A stretch of 64,000 nucleotides of DNA from an uncultured Clostridia bacterium (lineage in GTDB: Bacteria > Bacillota > Clostridia > Oscillospirales > Oscillospiraceae), in NCBI GenBank assembly GCA_947173485.1, contig CAMWFH010000005.1, positions 62,001-126,000 on the forward strand. The letters run 5' to 3'. This document shows positions 36,437-44,748 of this stretch, in pieces. Numbering within the stretch: the stretch's first letter is position 1; each line of letters opens with the position of its first letter. The notes under the pieces are model-generated. The model was not told the origin of the DNA. It ran no database searches and was given only the letters and a program-made list of their open reading frames with translations. Made by a program: the position numbers and the translations under genes.

Positions 36437-37276
36437 TCACACATCCACGCCATAGCGCGTACACAGACCGGCCAGGTCGTCCCCAGTGCCGTTGCCCACG
36501 GGGTTGAAGCGCCATTCGTCTTTATACCGGTAGATCTCTCCCACTACCATGCTGCATACGCTGCTGTAGTAGTCGGTCAGCTGGAAGCGGACCAGCTCGC
36601 GATGGGCAGAGCGGTCCATGATGCGCACATAGGCGCTGGATACGCCGCCAAAGTGGTAGCCATGGGCGCGCGCCTCGTTGATCGTCAGGATGAACGCGAT
36701 CCTGGCCACATTGGGACTGAGCCGGCGGAGATCGACCTGGATCACCTGGTCGTCACCGGGGGCGGCGGAGGGCGGACCGGCCTCCAGCAGGCGGACCGCG
36801 CCATCAGGGCTGGCGGGCTGGTTGTAGAACACGAACCAGTCGTCCCCCGGGACCTTGCCGTCCGGGCCAAGGAGGAAGGCCTCCACGTCCAGCTCATAGC
36901 CGTGGCTGCTGGGCGCCAGGTCCCAGCCCAGGCCCACATCGACCTGCTCCAGGCCGGGGGCCAGCTGGGATAGGGAGATCTTTTGTCCCTTTTGCAGGGC
37001 CGTCCCGGTGGCCGGCGGATGGGGGCGGCAGGGGACCGGCGGGGCGCTCTGCCGGGTGCTGGTGGGCGGGGCGCTGCTGGCCGGCGGGGGCGCACTTGGG
37101 CTCCTGCCGGCAGGCGGTGGGCTCTGCCGGACGTCTGGGGGCGGCGTACTGCCCGCGCTCCTGCCGGCGGCAGGCTGGCGCAGGGTCTGGAGCGTTTGGG
37201 TCCTGCCGGTCCGGTTGATCTGGGTGAGCTCGGGGGTGCGCATCGGCTTTTTTGCTACCATCGGGATATTGACCAT
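36437..37276 (-). CDS. TerD-family stress protein with proline-rich N-terminal extension
   Basis: Protein of 279 residues. Residues about 95-279 are a TerD domain (LQKGQKISLSQLAPGLEQVDVGLGWD, then DDWFVFYNQ, GDDQVIQVDL and the GEIYRYKDEWRFNPVG tail). TerD domains bind calcium and occur in tellurite and stress-response systems. The first 95 residues are Pro/Ser/Ala/Arg-rich and disordered, unlike normal TerD proteins of about 190 residues. AAGGAGG precedes the start. It is upstream of AIM24. Confidence 0.83.
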   Translation of the reverse strand: MVNIPMVAKKPMRTPELTQINRTGRTQTLQTLRQPAAGRSAGSTPPPDVRQSPPPAGRSPSAPPPASSAPPTSTRQSAPPVPCRPHPPATGTALQKGQKISLSQLAPGLEQVDVGLGWDLAPSSHGYELDVEAFLLGPDGKVPGDDWFVFYNQPASPDGAVRLLEAGPPSAAPGDDQVIQVDLRRLSPNVARIAFILTINEARAHGYHFGGVSSAYVRIMDRSAHRELVRFQLTDYYSSVCSMVVGEIYRYKDEWRFNPVGNGTGDDLAGLCTRYGVDV

Positions 37277-37351
37277 ACGGACCTCCTTGCCTGCCTGTAG
37301 GGCATTCTTACTGTCTGCCTATGTAGATCATACCATATGCCGCCCGCAAAA

Positions 37352-37474
37352 TCAATCCAATTTATCACGGGACCGACGGTATTTGCCGCTGCCCGGCCAG
37401 CAGGCGTCACCGTCCAAAAACTGCTGGATGTCCTCGTATAAAGACATGGCCCAGTTCCCCGCCGGACAGGCCAT
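37352..37474 (-). CDS. Possible small protein of 40 residues
   Basis: The reading frame MACPAGNWAMSLYEDIQQFL... ends at LD-stop; an inner ATG begins at MSLYED. The composition looks protein-like, but there is only a weak ribosome site and no promoter. It lies just past the hairpin of the methyltransferase operon. It may be a gene remnant. Confidence 0.25.
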   Translation of the reverse strand: MACPAGNWAMSLYEDIQQFLDGDACWPGSGKYRRSRDKLD

Positions 37475-37487
37475 TTCCCGATAGAAC

Positions 37488-37513
37488 GGGGGCGCTCCAT
37501 AAGGAGCGCCCCC
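37488..37513 (-). terminator. Hairpin after the MtmB-like gene
   Basis: A perfect 11-bp stem (GGGGGCGCTCC / GGAGCGCCCCC) and four-base loop, 22 bp past the stop. It has no T run downstream on this strand. Confidence 0.65.
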
Positions 37514-37534
37514 GCCAAAAAGTCTCTCGATGTT

Positions 37535-38926
37535 TTAGCTCAGGATGCCGTCGCCGGGCATGGGGATGCCCAGATCCTCGGCGTACTTGCGCATCTTCAT
37601 GTACATCTCCACATACTCCTTGCAGGGAGTCAGGGTGGGGATATCGTACAGCTCGGGGAAGGTCAGGCCCTTCGGAGGATCGAACAGGTCGTTCTCGAAC
37701 TTGGGGATGACTTCTTTCACGATGCGGTTGGCATCGGCACGGGTCAGGCCCGCCGCGCCCTTGAACACGGAGGCGTTGTACCAGCACTCGATGGGGGTCA
37801 GGCCGTTCTTCTTCGAGCCGCCGGCGCTGCGGGGGCTGATGGTGAAGGTCTGGCCGGAGGCGGAGGCGGCGGTCATGCCCACGATGGATTCCAGGAAGAA
37901 CATCTCGGTCATGGGGCCGGCCACCTGGTTGATGGTCTTCATCTGGAGGATATTGCTGTTGCGGGTGATGGCCTGGGTCGCGATGGACTGGGTCCACACG
38001 CCGTGGCGGCCGCAGTTGCCCGCGTAGCGGATATCATAGGACGGGGAACCGGGCAGGCCAGCGCCGCACATGGGGTACTGGAGCAGGTCGGTGGCGATGG
38101 AGGCGATCGCGGTGGTCTCGGGACCGCCGGTGTAGCCGCCGATCATGGTGGGGGACTCGCTGCGGACCACGCCGCCCAGCTCATAGGCCACGATGCACTT
38201 GTGCAGGGTGGTGTAGTTGATCTTCAGGGACGCCGGGTTCAGGCACAGGCACAGCTGCGGCTGCTCATAGAGGTTGAAGGCGGCCAGGAAACCGAAATGG
38301 GTGCTGGCGCTGGACACCAGGGAGTTGCCCATGCCCACGCGCCCGGCCCGCCACTGGGCCTCCTTGCGCATATGGTACTCATAGATTCCGGCAAAGGTCT
38401 CATAGGGGGAGTCCGCCAGCAGGGGGCTGCCGAACACGGTATCCAGGGAGGGGCCTTCCTGCATATCGACCAGGCGGCTGCTGACGATGCCCTCCACCAG
38501 GGGGATGTACAGCTCCTCGCTCATCTGGATGGACAGCGGCGCGCAGAAGATGGGGGGACGCTTGTCCTCGGGACGGCGCGCCACCACATGGGTCTGCTCC
38601 GCGCCCTGGCCCACCACGAACTCGGGGGAGTTCTTCTTGAACTCGCGCTCCAACTCGTCGGCATCGATCTTGATCACCGACTCAGTGTCCGGGCAGAAGA
38701 AGCCCAGACGCAGGGCGGCCTCCCAGCCGGCCTTGAAGAAGCGGTCGGCCAGCTCGTCGTCGCAGTTGACGGGGTTATCAGGATCGCAGGTGCCCAGCAG
38801 GCCAAACTCCTTGGCCACTTCCTTCAGGGTCCTGGGGACGATCTTCTGATCCCACTCTTTTTCGGTGACGCGCTCGCCCAGGCGCGCCCGGTCTAATGTC
38901 CTCAGGATCTTTTTTTGCTTCTCCAT
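37535..38926 (-). CDS. MtmB-like methyltransferase lacking pyrrolysine
   Basis: Protein of 463 residues that I recognise as a homologue of monomethylamine methyltransferase MtmB (about 458 residues). Shared features are the N-terminal LDRARLGERVTEKEWD, DRFFKAGWEAALRLGFFC, AGRVGMG, GGYTGGPETTAIASIAT, QVAGPMTEMFFLESI and the C-terminal FPELYDIPTLTPCKEYVEMY. In archaeal MtmB the GMG motif is followed by the amber-encoded pyrrolysine at residue 202. Here that region reads GMGNSLVSS with Ser202, and the frame has no internal TAG. MtmB transfers a methyl group from an N-methyl compound to a corrinoid protein; the cognate corrinoid gene is 48 bp upstream in the same operon. The substrate is therefore probably not methylamine and is unknown. 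Confidence 0.82.
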   Translation of the reverse strand: MEKQKKILRTLDRARLGERVTEKEWDQKIVPRTLKEVAKEFGLLGTCDPDNPVNCDDELADRFFKAGWEAALRLGFFCPDTESVIKIDADELEREFKKNSPEFVVGQGAEQTHVVARRPEDKRPPIFCAPLSIQMSEELYIPLVEGIVSSRLVDMQEGPSLDTVFGSPLLADSPYETFAGIYEYHMRKEAQWRAGRVGMGNSLVSSASTHFGFLAAFNLYEQPQLCLCLNPASLKINYTTLHKCIVAYELGGVVRSESPTMIGGYTGGPETTAIASIATDLLQYPMCGAGLPGSPSYDIRYAGNCGRHGVWTQSIATQAITRNSNILQMKTINQVAGPMTEMFFLESIVGMTAASASGQTFTISPRSAGGSKKNGLTPIECWYNASVFKGAAGLTRADANRIVKEVIPKFENDLFDPPKGLTFPELYDIPTLTPCKEYVEMYMKMRKYAEDLGIPMPGDGILS

Positions 38927-38974
38927 TGATTTGCCTCCCTTATTTCATTCGAGCAACACTCTTGTGTACCGTTC

Positions 38975-39643
38975 TTACACTTCTACGACCAGGGGATCGC
39001 CGGGCTTGTGTACCATGAGCCGGTCGGCCATCTTCACAGACAGGCCGGCGGTGCGGGAATAGCCGTCCGCGCCGATCTTCTCGGCATACTCCGGGCCGAT
39101 GGGGCCGCCGCCTACGGCGATGCGGAACTTATCCCGCTTCCCCTCGTGGGTCAGACGGGTGATCAGCTCTTCCATGTAGTACTGGGATGTGGTGAGCAGG
39201 GAGGAGACCGCGATGATGTCCGCGCCCTCGGCCATAGCGGTGTCGATGAACTTGTTGGTGGGGACGTCGGTGCCCAGGTCCACCACCTCGTAGCCGTTGA
39301 TGGCCAGCTGGGTGGCCACCAGGCTCTTGCCGATGTCGTGGAGATCGCCCTTCGCGCAGCCGATCACGATCTTGCCCTTGAAGGCGCTCTTGCCGCCCTT
39401 GAGGTGGGGGCTGCACAGCTGGATCAGATGCTTCATGCACTCGCCGCCGATCATCAGCTCCGGCAGGAACGCCATCATGTTGTTGAAGTCATCGCCCAGA
39501 CGGTTCAGAGCGGCCACGCCGCCATCCTGGATGATCGCTTCAGGGTCGACGCCGTCAGCCAGCGCCTTTTCTACCAGTTCGACTACCAGATCCTCGTCGC
39601 CGTCATATACGGCTTCCTCGATTTGAGACAAATAGTCCGCCAT
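38975..39643 (-). CDS. Corrinoid (B12-binding) protein, MtmC/MtbC-like
   Basis: Methyl-carrier protein of 222 residues. An N-terminal helical cap (1-85) is followed by a B12-binding Rossmann domain with the cobalt-ligand motif DLHDIG (H102), SSLLTTSQ and GGGPIGPEYAEKIGADGY. The start at 39643 is set by ACAGGAGGT. It would accept the methyl group from the MtmB-like protein and hand it to an MtbA-like enzyme, for which 43321-44667 is the obvious candidate. First gene of a two-gene operon. Confidence 0.92.
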   Translation of the reverse strand: MADYLSQIEEAVYDGDEDLVVELVEKALADGVDPEAIIQDGGVAALNRLGDDFNNMMAFLPELMIGGECMKHLIQLCSPHLKGGKSAFKGKIVIGCAKGDLHDIGKSLVATQLAINGYEVVDLGTDVPTNKFIDTAMAEGADIIAVSSLLTTSQYYMEELITRLTHEGKRDKFRIAVGGGPIGPEYAEKIGADGYSRTAGLSVKMADRLMVHKPGDPLVVEV

Positions 39644-39716
39644 TTCAAAACCTCCTGTCGTTTTTGTTCGGGATATTCGGGCCTGCGCACAGTCAAGTCT
39701 TACAACTGCTGTACTA

Positions 39717-39745
39717 AGCATAGCCTACATTTTGGTAATTGTCAA
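39717..39745 (-). promoter_or_regulatory. Promoter of the corrinoid methyltransferase operon
   Basis: Perfect TTGACA (39740-39745), a 17-bp spacer and TATGCT (39717-39722). The same -10 is used at 43067-43072. Confidence 0.82.
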
Positions 39746-39808
39746 CACTTTTTCTAAAAAACTTTTAGGCGACCTGAAAAAGTTTGTTTACTCTAACAGG
39801 GCACGGGC

Positions 39809-41272
39809 TCATTTCCCGTCCCCGGCGTTGGCCGCCTCATTGGCGACACGCTCCTCCTCCTCGGCCTCCAGGTCGATGGCGTCCTTGGGCAGCACCAGGT
39901 TCAGGATGGTGGCCACGATCGCAGCGGGCACCACGCCGGAGCCGCCAAAGATCAGGGACACGAAGGAGGGAAGGCCCGCCAGTACGGCGCTGTTGGCGCC
40001 GATGGCATACCCCACGCCGATGGCTACCGCCACGATAGTGAAGCTCCGGGAGGTGAAGCGGGACTTGGCGATGATCTGCATACCGCTGACGGAGATGGAG
40101 GCGAACAGCATGGCCGAAGCGCCGCCCAGCACGCTCTGGGGCATGATGGAGATCAGGGCCACCAGCTTAGGCAGGAAGCCGCAGATGACCAGGAAGATCG
40201 CGCCCGTAGAGATTCCGAAGCGGTTGATGGCCTTGGTCATCGCCACCATACCGGAGTTCTGGGTAGCGGAGGTGTTGGGCAGCACGCCGAAGAGCACGGC
40301 GAAGGAGGAGCCAACACCGTCGCACATGATGCCGCCCACCGTCTCACGGTTGGTGGGATTGCGGCCTAAGCCCCCGTTGGCCACGGCGGCCACGTTGCCC
40401 ATGGTGATGACCGTCGTCACCACGAACATGATCGTGATGGGCACGATGGCCTGGAGGTCGAATACCGGCTTTACGGGCAGGAGCTTGGGCAGGGAGAACC
40501 AGCTGGCCTCCGCCACCTTCCCCCAGTTCAGGACCCAGGACTTGGTGACCTCGGTGACCACGCCGGTGGCGGGGTCGGTATACAGAAAGGTCGTGGGCAG
40601 GACCAGTCCCATCAGCGCCGCCAGGATGTAGCCGATGATGATTCCGAAGAAGATGGCCGAATAGCTGGTGACGCCCTTGGTGAAGTGCTTGAAGCCCAGG
40701 ATCACGGCCAGCACCGCCAGGGCCAGGAGCACGTTCTCCACCGAGCCGAAGTCCTTCACGCCGGAGCCGCCGCCGAAGGAGTTGATGCCCACGTTCATCA
40801 GGGACAATCCGATGGTCAGCACCACCGTACCGATGACCACCGGCGGGAAGAAGCGCTGCATCGGCCGCAGGAACAAGCCCAGCACTGCCTCCACCAGGCC
40901 GCCGATCAGCGATGCGCCCAGCAGGGCGGCATAGGCGTTCAGCCCGCCGCCTACGGCCGGCACCACGCTGCCGAAGATCCCCAGGAAGCCGGCCGCCGTG
41001 ACCATAAAGATCGGCAGGCCGCTGCCCACCGGGCCCACGGGATATAGCTGCACGAAGGTGACCACGCCGGCCACCAGCATAGCGTTTTGCAGCAGCGCGA
41101 TCTGCAGCGCACCGCCGGCCTCGATGCCGCACAAGGTGGACAGTACCAGGATCGGCGTCAGGTTGCCCACGAACATGGCCAGCACATGCTGCATACCCAG
41201 TGGCAGCGCCTGGTGCATCGGGAGCCGCCCCTCCAGGGTATAGGGCGTCCCCATTTTCATTTCACGTTTCAT
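39809..41272 (-). CDS. NCS2-family nucleobase permease (xanthine/uracil type), copy 2
   Basis: Membrane transporter of 487 residues with about 14 hydrophobic segments. The NCS2 signature QNSGMVAMTKAINR and the N-terminal LPLGMQHVLAMFVGN are clear. Such proteins import purines or pyrimidines with H+ or Na+. GGAGGT precedes ATG 41272. It is second in an operon with a close paralogue. The next genes in the same direction are the corrinoid methyltransferase pair, so its cargo may be a methylated nucleobase (inference). Confidence 0.88.
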   Translation of the reverse strand: MKREMKMGTPYTLEGRLPMHQALPLGMQHVLAMFVGNLTPILVLSTLCGIEAGGALQIALLQNAMLVAGVVTFVQLYPVGPVGSGLPIFMVTAAGFLGIFGSVVPAVGGGLNAYAALLGASLIGGLVEAVLGLFLRPMQRFFPPVVIGTVVLTIGLSLMNVGINSFGGGSGVKDFGSVENVLLALAVLAVILGFKHFTKGVTSYSAIFFGIIIGYILAALMGLVLPTTFLYTDPATGVVTEVTKSWVLNWGKVAEASWFSLPKLLPVKPVFDLQAIVPITIMFVVTTVITMGNVAAVANGGLGRNPTNRETVGGIMCDGVGSSFAVLFGVLPNTSATQNSGMVAMTKAINRFGISTGAIFLVICGFLPKLVALISIMPQSVLGGASAMLFASISVSGMQIIAKSRFTSRSFTIVAVAIGVGYAIGANSAVLAGLPSFVSLIFGGSGVVPAAIVATILNLVLPKDAIDLEAEEEERVANEAANAGDGK

Positions 41273-41305
41273 GTCGATAAGACCTCCACCTCATGAGACT
41301 GTCTG

Positions 41306-42808
41306 CTACTTCACACTTGCTTGCTTTGCTTTTAGTTCCTTCTCGGCAGCGGCGCTGGCGGCCTCGTCGGCCAGACGCGCCCGCTCCTCCACCTCCAAGT
41401 CCTCCTTGCCCTTGGGCAGGACGGCGTTGAGCAGGATGGCCAGGAACGCGCAGGGGATGATGCCGGAGCCACCCACGACCAGGTTGATGAAATCGGGCAT
41501 ACCGCTCAGAGCCGCGGAATCGGCACCGATGCCATAGCCCAGGCCGATGGCGGCGGCAACGATCACATTGGCACGGGAGGTGAAGCCGCCCTTGGCGATC
41601 AGGTCGATACCGCCGCACAGGATCTGGCCGAACATCATGACCGTAGCGCCGCCCAGCACCGCATTGGGCATGATGGAGACGATGGCCACCAGCTTAGGCA
41701 GGAAGCCGCACAGGATCAGGAAAACGGCGCCGGTGGCCACGGACATCCGGTTGACCACCTTGGTCATGTTCACCAGGCCCACGTTCTGGCTGAAGGTGGT
41801 GTTGGGCAGCACGCCGAAGATGGCAGCACCGCTGGAGCCCAGGGCGTCGCAGAACAGACCGCCGGTCATCTCCTTGTTGGTGACATGACGGCCCAGACCC
41901 ACCTCGGTGATCGCGTTGATGCTGGCCATGCTCTCGATGGTCATGGAGATATAGATCAGGCAGATGGGCAGGATGGCCCGGATATCAAAGCGCAGATGTA
42001 CGGGCATCAGCTTCGGCAGGGACAGCCAGGAGGCCCCCGCCACGGCGCCCCAGTCCAGTGCCCAGGAGGCGGTGACGGCGTTGCCGGCGGCATCGATGAA
42101 GGTGGTGTCCATGGTGGCGGTCATGATGCCGGCCACCACATAGCCCACCGCGATGCCGATGAGCATACTGCAGTTCTGCACCATGCCCTTGCCCCACCGG
42201 TTGAGCACCAGGCTGACGGCAAAGACGATGAAGGCGATCGCCAGGTTCTGGGCGGAGCCGTAGTCGGGCACGCCGGAGCCACCGGCAAAGCTGTTGATGG
42301 CGATGGGGACCAGGGAGATGCCCACGGCCGTCAGCACCGTGCCGATGACCAGGGGTGGGAACAGGGGCTTCACCTTGTCGTAGACGCAGGCGATCACGAT
42401 CTCCACCAGGCCGCCGATGAGCGTTGCGCCCAGGATGGCCTCATAGGACGGGAGCCCGCCTCCCAGCAGGACGGAGACGCTGATGTAGACGCCGATGTAG
42501 CCGGCTGCGGTGCCCATCACGATGGGCAGGCGCGCACCGAATTTCCACACCGGGTAGAGCTGGAGCAGGGTGGTGAGACCGGCCACCATCATGGCATTTT
42601 GCAGGATGGTGACCATCAGCGGGCTGCCGGCCTCGATGCCGCAGAACGCGCAGACGATCAGCGGTGCGGTGATATTGCCCAGGAACATCGCCAGCACATG
42701 CTGCATACCCAAGGGGATCGCTGTCCGCATCGGCAGATAGCCGTCCAGGGTATAGGGGGAACCGAGCGTTTTTTCCTTTTTCAACTGTGTAGACCCTCCT
42801 AAATTCAT
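41306..42808 (-). CDS. NCS2-family nucleobase permease, copy 1
   Basis: Membrane transporter of 500 residues, paralogous to the next gene. Signature: SQNVGLVNMTKVVNR; N-terminal IPLGMQHVLAMFLGN. The start is ambiguous: ATG 42808 has GGAGG at suitable distance, but a TTG at 42784 also follows AGGAGG inside the frame. The C-terminus is a charged Ala/Glu/Lys tail. It is the first gene of a two-permease operon; no convincing promoter is seen upstream. Confidence 0.88.
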   Translation of the reverse strand: MNLGGSTQLKKEKTLGSPYTLDGYLPMRTAIPLGMQHVLAMFLGNITAPLIVCAFCGIEAGSPLMVTILQNAMMVAGLTTLLQLYPVWKFGARLPIVMGTAAGYIGVYISVSVLLGGGLPSYEAILGATLIGGLVEIVIACVYDKVKPLFPPLVIGTVLTAVGISLVPIAINSFAGGSGVPDYGSAQNLAIAFIVFAVSLVLNRWGKGMVQNCSMLIGIAVGYVVAGIMTATMDTTFIDAAGNAVTASWALDWGAVAGASWLSLPKLMPVHLRFDIRAILPICLIYISMTIESMASINAITEVGLGRHVTNKEMTGGLFCDALGSSGAAIFGVLPNTTFSQNVGLVNMTKVVNRMSVATGAVFLILCGFLPKLVAIVSIMPNAVLGGATVMMFGQILCGGIDLIAKGGFTSRANVIVAAAIGLGYGIGADSAALSGMPDFINLVVGGSGIIPCAFLAILLNAVLPKGKEDLEVEERARLADEAASAAAEKELKAKQASVK

Positions 42809-43043
42809 TTACACACGCCTCCAGGACGGGAGGAGCCGGGGCCGGTGTGCCGCCTGCCGCGCCATCCCACAGGGGGCAGGATCCCAGGATCGCTGCGCAC
42901 CTCCTCTTTACCATGATCGTCCGCGCCCAAACGCTCGGCCTGGGCAGGCCGGACATCCATAAAAACGACCAGAGCCGCCCCACAGATCGGGAGCGTCCCG
43001 TTTGGCCGTTTTTGAAAAAACCTCGATCCGACCACAGAAATAC

Positions 43044-43072
43044 TTGACGGATCGGCAAAAATCGGTTATGCT
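43044..43072 (+). promoter_or_regulatory. Promoter for the MtbA-like gene
   Basis: TTGACG (43044-43049), a 17-bp spacer and TATGCT (43067-43072). It gives a leader of about 240 nt before the gene. No known riboswitch was recognised in the leader. The rest of 42809-43043 holds only GC-rich sequence without clear signals. Confidence 0.7.
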
Positions 43073-43203
43073 GATACCTGAGCTGAGATGTACGAGTGTA
43101 CGATCGCACCTTGGCTCGATAGCTGCTCATTGTTATGCATTCTAACAGTTGTCGTGAGAATTGACAATAGAGATTTTGGAAATTCACCAAATTTTGTTAG
43201 GTT

Positions 43204-43219
43204 GCACAAAGATTTGTGC
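43204..43219. promoter_or_regulatory. Palindrome GCACAAA-GA-TTTGTGC in the leader
   Basis: A perfect 7-bp inverted repeat with a two-base centre, followed by a similar half site TTTGCGCAC (43222-43230). A candidate operator roughly 100 bp upstream of the start codon. Confidence 0.45.
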
Positions 43220-43320
43220 GGTTTGCGCACATAATCACCAGGGATACCATGCCAATACATGGCAAATACCCGGCAGATACCCAGAGGAGAACGATACCAT
43301 ATTTGGAGGAGGAAAAACAA

Positions 43321-44667
43321 ATGACCGGAAAAGAACTGATCCAAAAGACCTTGCGGCATGAGGAGACGCCCCGTGTGCCCTGGGTCCCCTTCACCGGCGT
43401 ACACGCCGGTAAGCTGAAGGGCTACACCGCCACCGAGGTCCTCAAGGACGGCGACAAGCTCTTCGACTCCCTGATGGAGGTCCACCGCCTGTATACCCCC
43501 GACGGTATGCCGGTAGCTTTTGACCTCCAGCTGGAGGCGGAGATCCTGGGCTGCAGCCTGATGTGGGCCGATGACAATCCCCCCAGCGTCACCTCTCACC
43601 CCCTGGAGGGCACCGATGAGATCCCCCAGCATCTGGTGGGCCCCAACGATGGGCGCATCCCCCTGGTGCTGGACGTGTGCCGCCGGCTGAAGAAGGCGGT
43701 GGGCGACGACACCGCCATCTACGGCCTGTTCTGCGGTCCCTTCACCCTGGCCTCCCACCTGCGGGGCACGAAGCTGTTCATGGGCATGAAGAAGGACCCG
43801 GCCTATGTGGAGGCCCTGATGGACTACACCTGCCGGGTCGGCATGGCCATGGTGGATATGTACGCCGAGGCCGGCGCCGATGTCATCGCCCCGGTGGATC
43901 CCCTGGTGTCCCAGATCTCTCCCAAGCACTTCGAGGCCTACCTCACCAAGGTCTACACCAAGCTCTTCGATCATATCCGCGAGAAGGGGCTCCAGTCCGC
44001 CTTCTTCGTCTGCGGCAACGCCATGCGCAACCTGGACCTGATGTGCCAGACCAAGCCCGACAGCCTGTCCATCGATGAGAACATCCCCATGAAGGACGCC
44101 AAGGCCATCACCGACAAGTACAACATCGCCATCGGCGGCAACATCCCCCTGACCACGACCATGCTCTTCGGCAACCAGCAGGACAACATGAAGTTCGTGG
44201 TGGATATGATCGACAGCGTGGACCGGCGCAACCTGATCGTTTCCCCCGGCTGCGATATGCCCTATGATATCCCCATCGAGAACACCATCGCTGCCGTGCA
44301 GGCCGTCCACGATGTGGATAAGTATCGGGAGTTGCTGCGGGACTACGAGGGCGGTGCCGATGATGTGGAGATCGAGCTGCCCGACTACGAGCATCTGGAG
44401 CGCCCCCTGGTGGAGGCCTTCACCCTGGATTCCATCGCCTGCGCCGCCTGCACCTATATGTGGGCCTCCGCCTGCGATGCCAAGGAGGCCTATGGCGACA
44501 AGATCGATGTGGTCGAGTACAAGTACACCACCCGCGAAGGCGTGGCCCGCTGCAAGAAGATGGGCGTGAAGAACCTGCCCTCCCTGTATATCAACGGCAA
44601 GCTCTACTATGCCTCCATCATCCCCAGCCGGGACGAGTTCTTCGCTGAGATCGATAAGCTCCTGTAA
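43321..44667 (+). CDS. MtbA/UroD-like methyltransferase fused to a thioredoxin-like domain
   Basis: Protein of 448 residues. Residues 1-345 are a uroporphyrinogen-decarboxylase-fold domain of the methylcobamide:CoM methyltransferase type. C231 (FVCGN) and C311 (SPGCDMP) match the zinc cysteines of the HxC...C motif, but the usual His is Phe229. Residues 363-448 are a thioredoxin-like domain with CAAC (374-377) and the cis-Pro segment NLPSLYINGKLYY. The start at 43321 follows GGAGGAGG; a reading from 43216 would add an untypical leader peptide. Likely role: demethylation of the corrinoid protein encoded at 38975, passing the methyl group to a thiol or folate acceptor (inference). It is divergent from the permease operon. 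Confidence 0.82.
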   Translation: MTGKELIQKTLRHEETPRVPWVPFTGVHAGKLKGYTATEVLKDGDKLFDSLMEVHRLYTPDGMPVAFDLQLEAEILGCSLMWADDNPPSVTSHPLEGTDEIPQHLVGPNDGRIPLVLDVCRRLKKAVGDDTAIYGLFCGPFTLASHLRGTKLFMGMKKDPAYVEALMDYTCRVGMAMVDMYAEAGADVIAPVDPLVSQISPKHFEAYLTKVYTKLFDHIREKGLQSAFFVCGNAMRNLDLMCQTKPDSLSIDENIPMKDAKAITDKYNIAIGGNIPLTTTMLFGNQQDNMKFVVDMIDSVDRRNLIVSPGCDMPYDIPIENTIAAVQAVHDVDKYRELLRDYEGGADDVEIELPDYEHLERPLVEAFTLDSIACAACTYMWASACDAKEAYGDKIDVVEYKYTTREGVARCKKMGVKNLPSLYINGKLYYASIIPSRDEFFAEIDKLL

Positions 44668-44695
44668 GCGTCTCTTCCTTAAAAGGCTGTCCTGA

Positions 44696-44736
44696 AAAGG
44701 CCGTCCTGCGCGATGTGCGCAGGACGGCCTTTGTTT
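44696..44736. terminator. Strong terminator between convergent genes
   Basis: A 16-bp perfect stem (AAAGGCCGTCCTGCGC / GCGCAGGACGGCCTTT) with a five-base loop and a T-rich tail. Confidence 0.93.
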
Positions 44737-44748
44737 GCTCTATCGATG

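Noticed and set aside
37255-37518. 87-residue minus-strand frame
   Set aside because: It spans the hairpin after the MtmB-like gene and the TerD start in another frame; composition is not protein-like.
37535-38926. Possible in-frame amber pyrrolysine codon
   Set aside because: The frame is uninterrupted and the aligned position is Ser, so no Pyl readthrough is needed.
43073-43320. Possible cobalamin or purine riboswitch in the long leader
   Set aside because: I could not find a B12 box or a purine-riboswitch core; only a palindrome and AT-rich sequence are visible. A covariance search would settle it.
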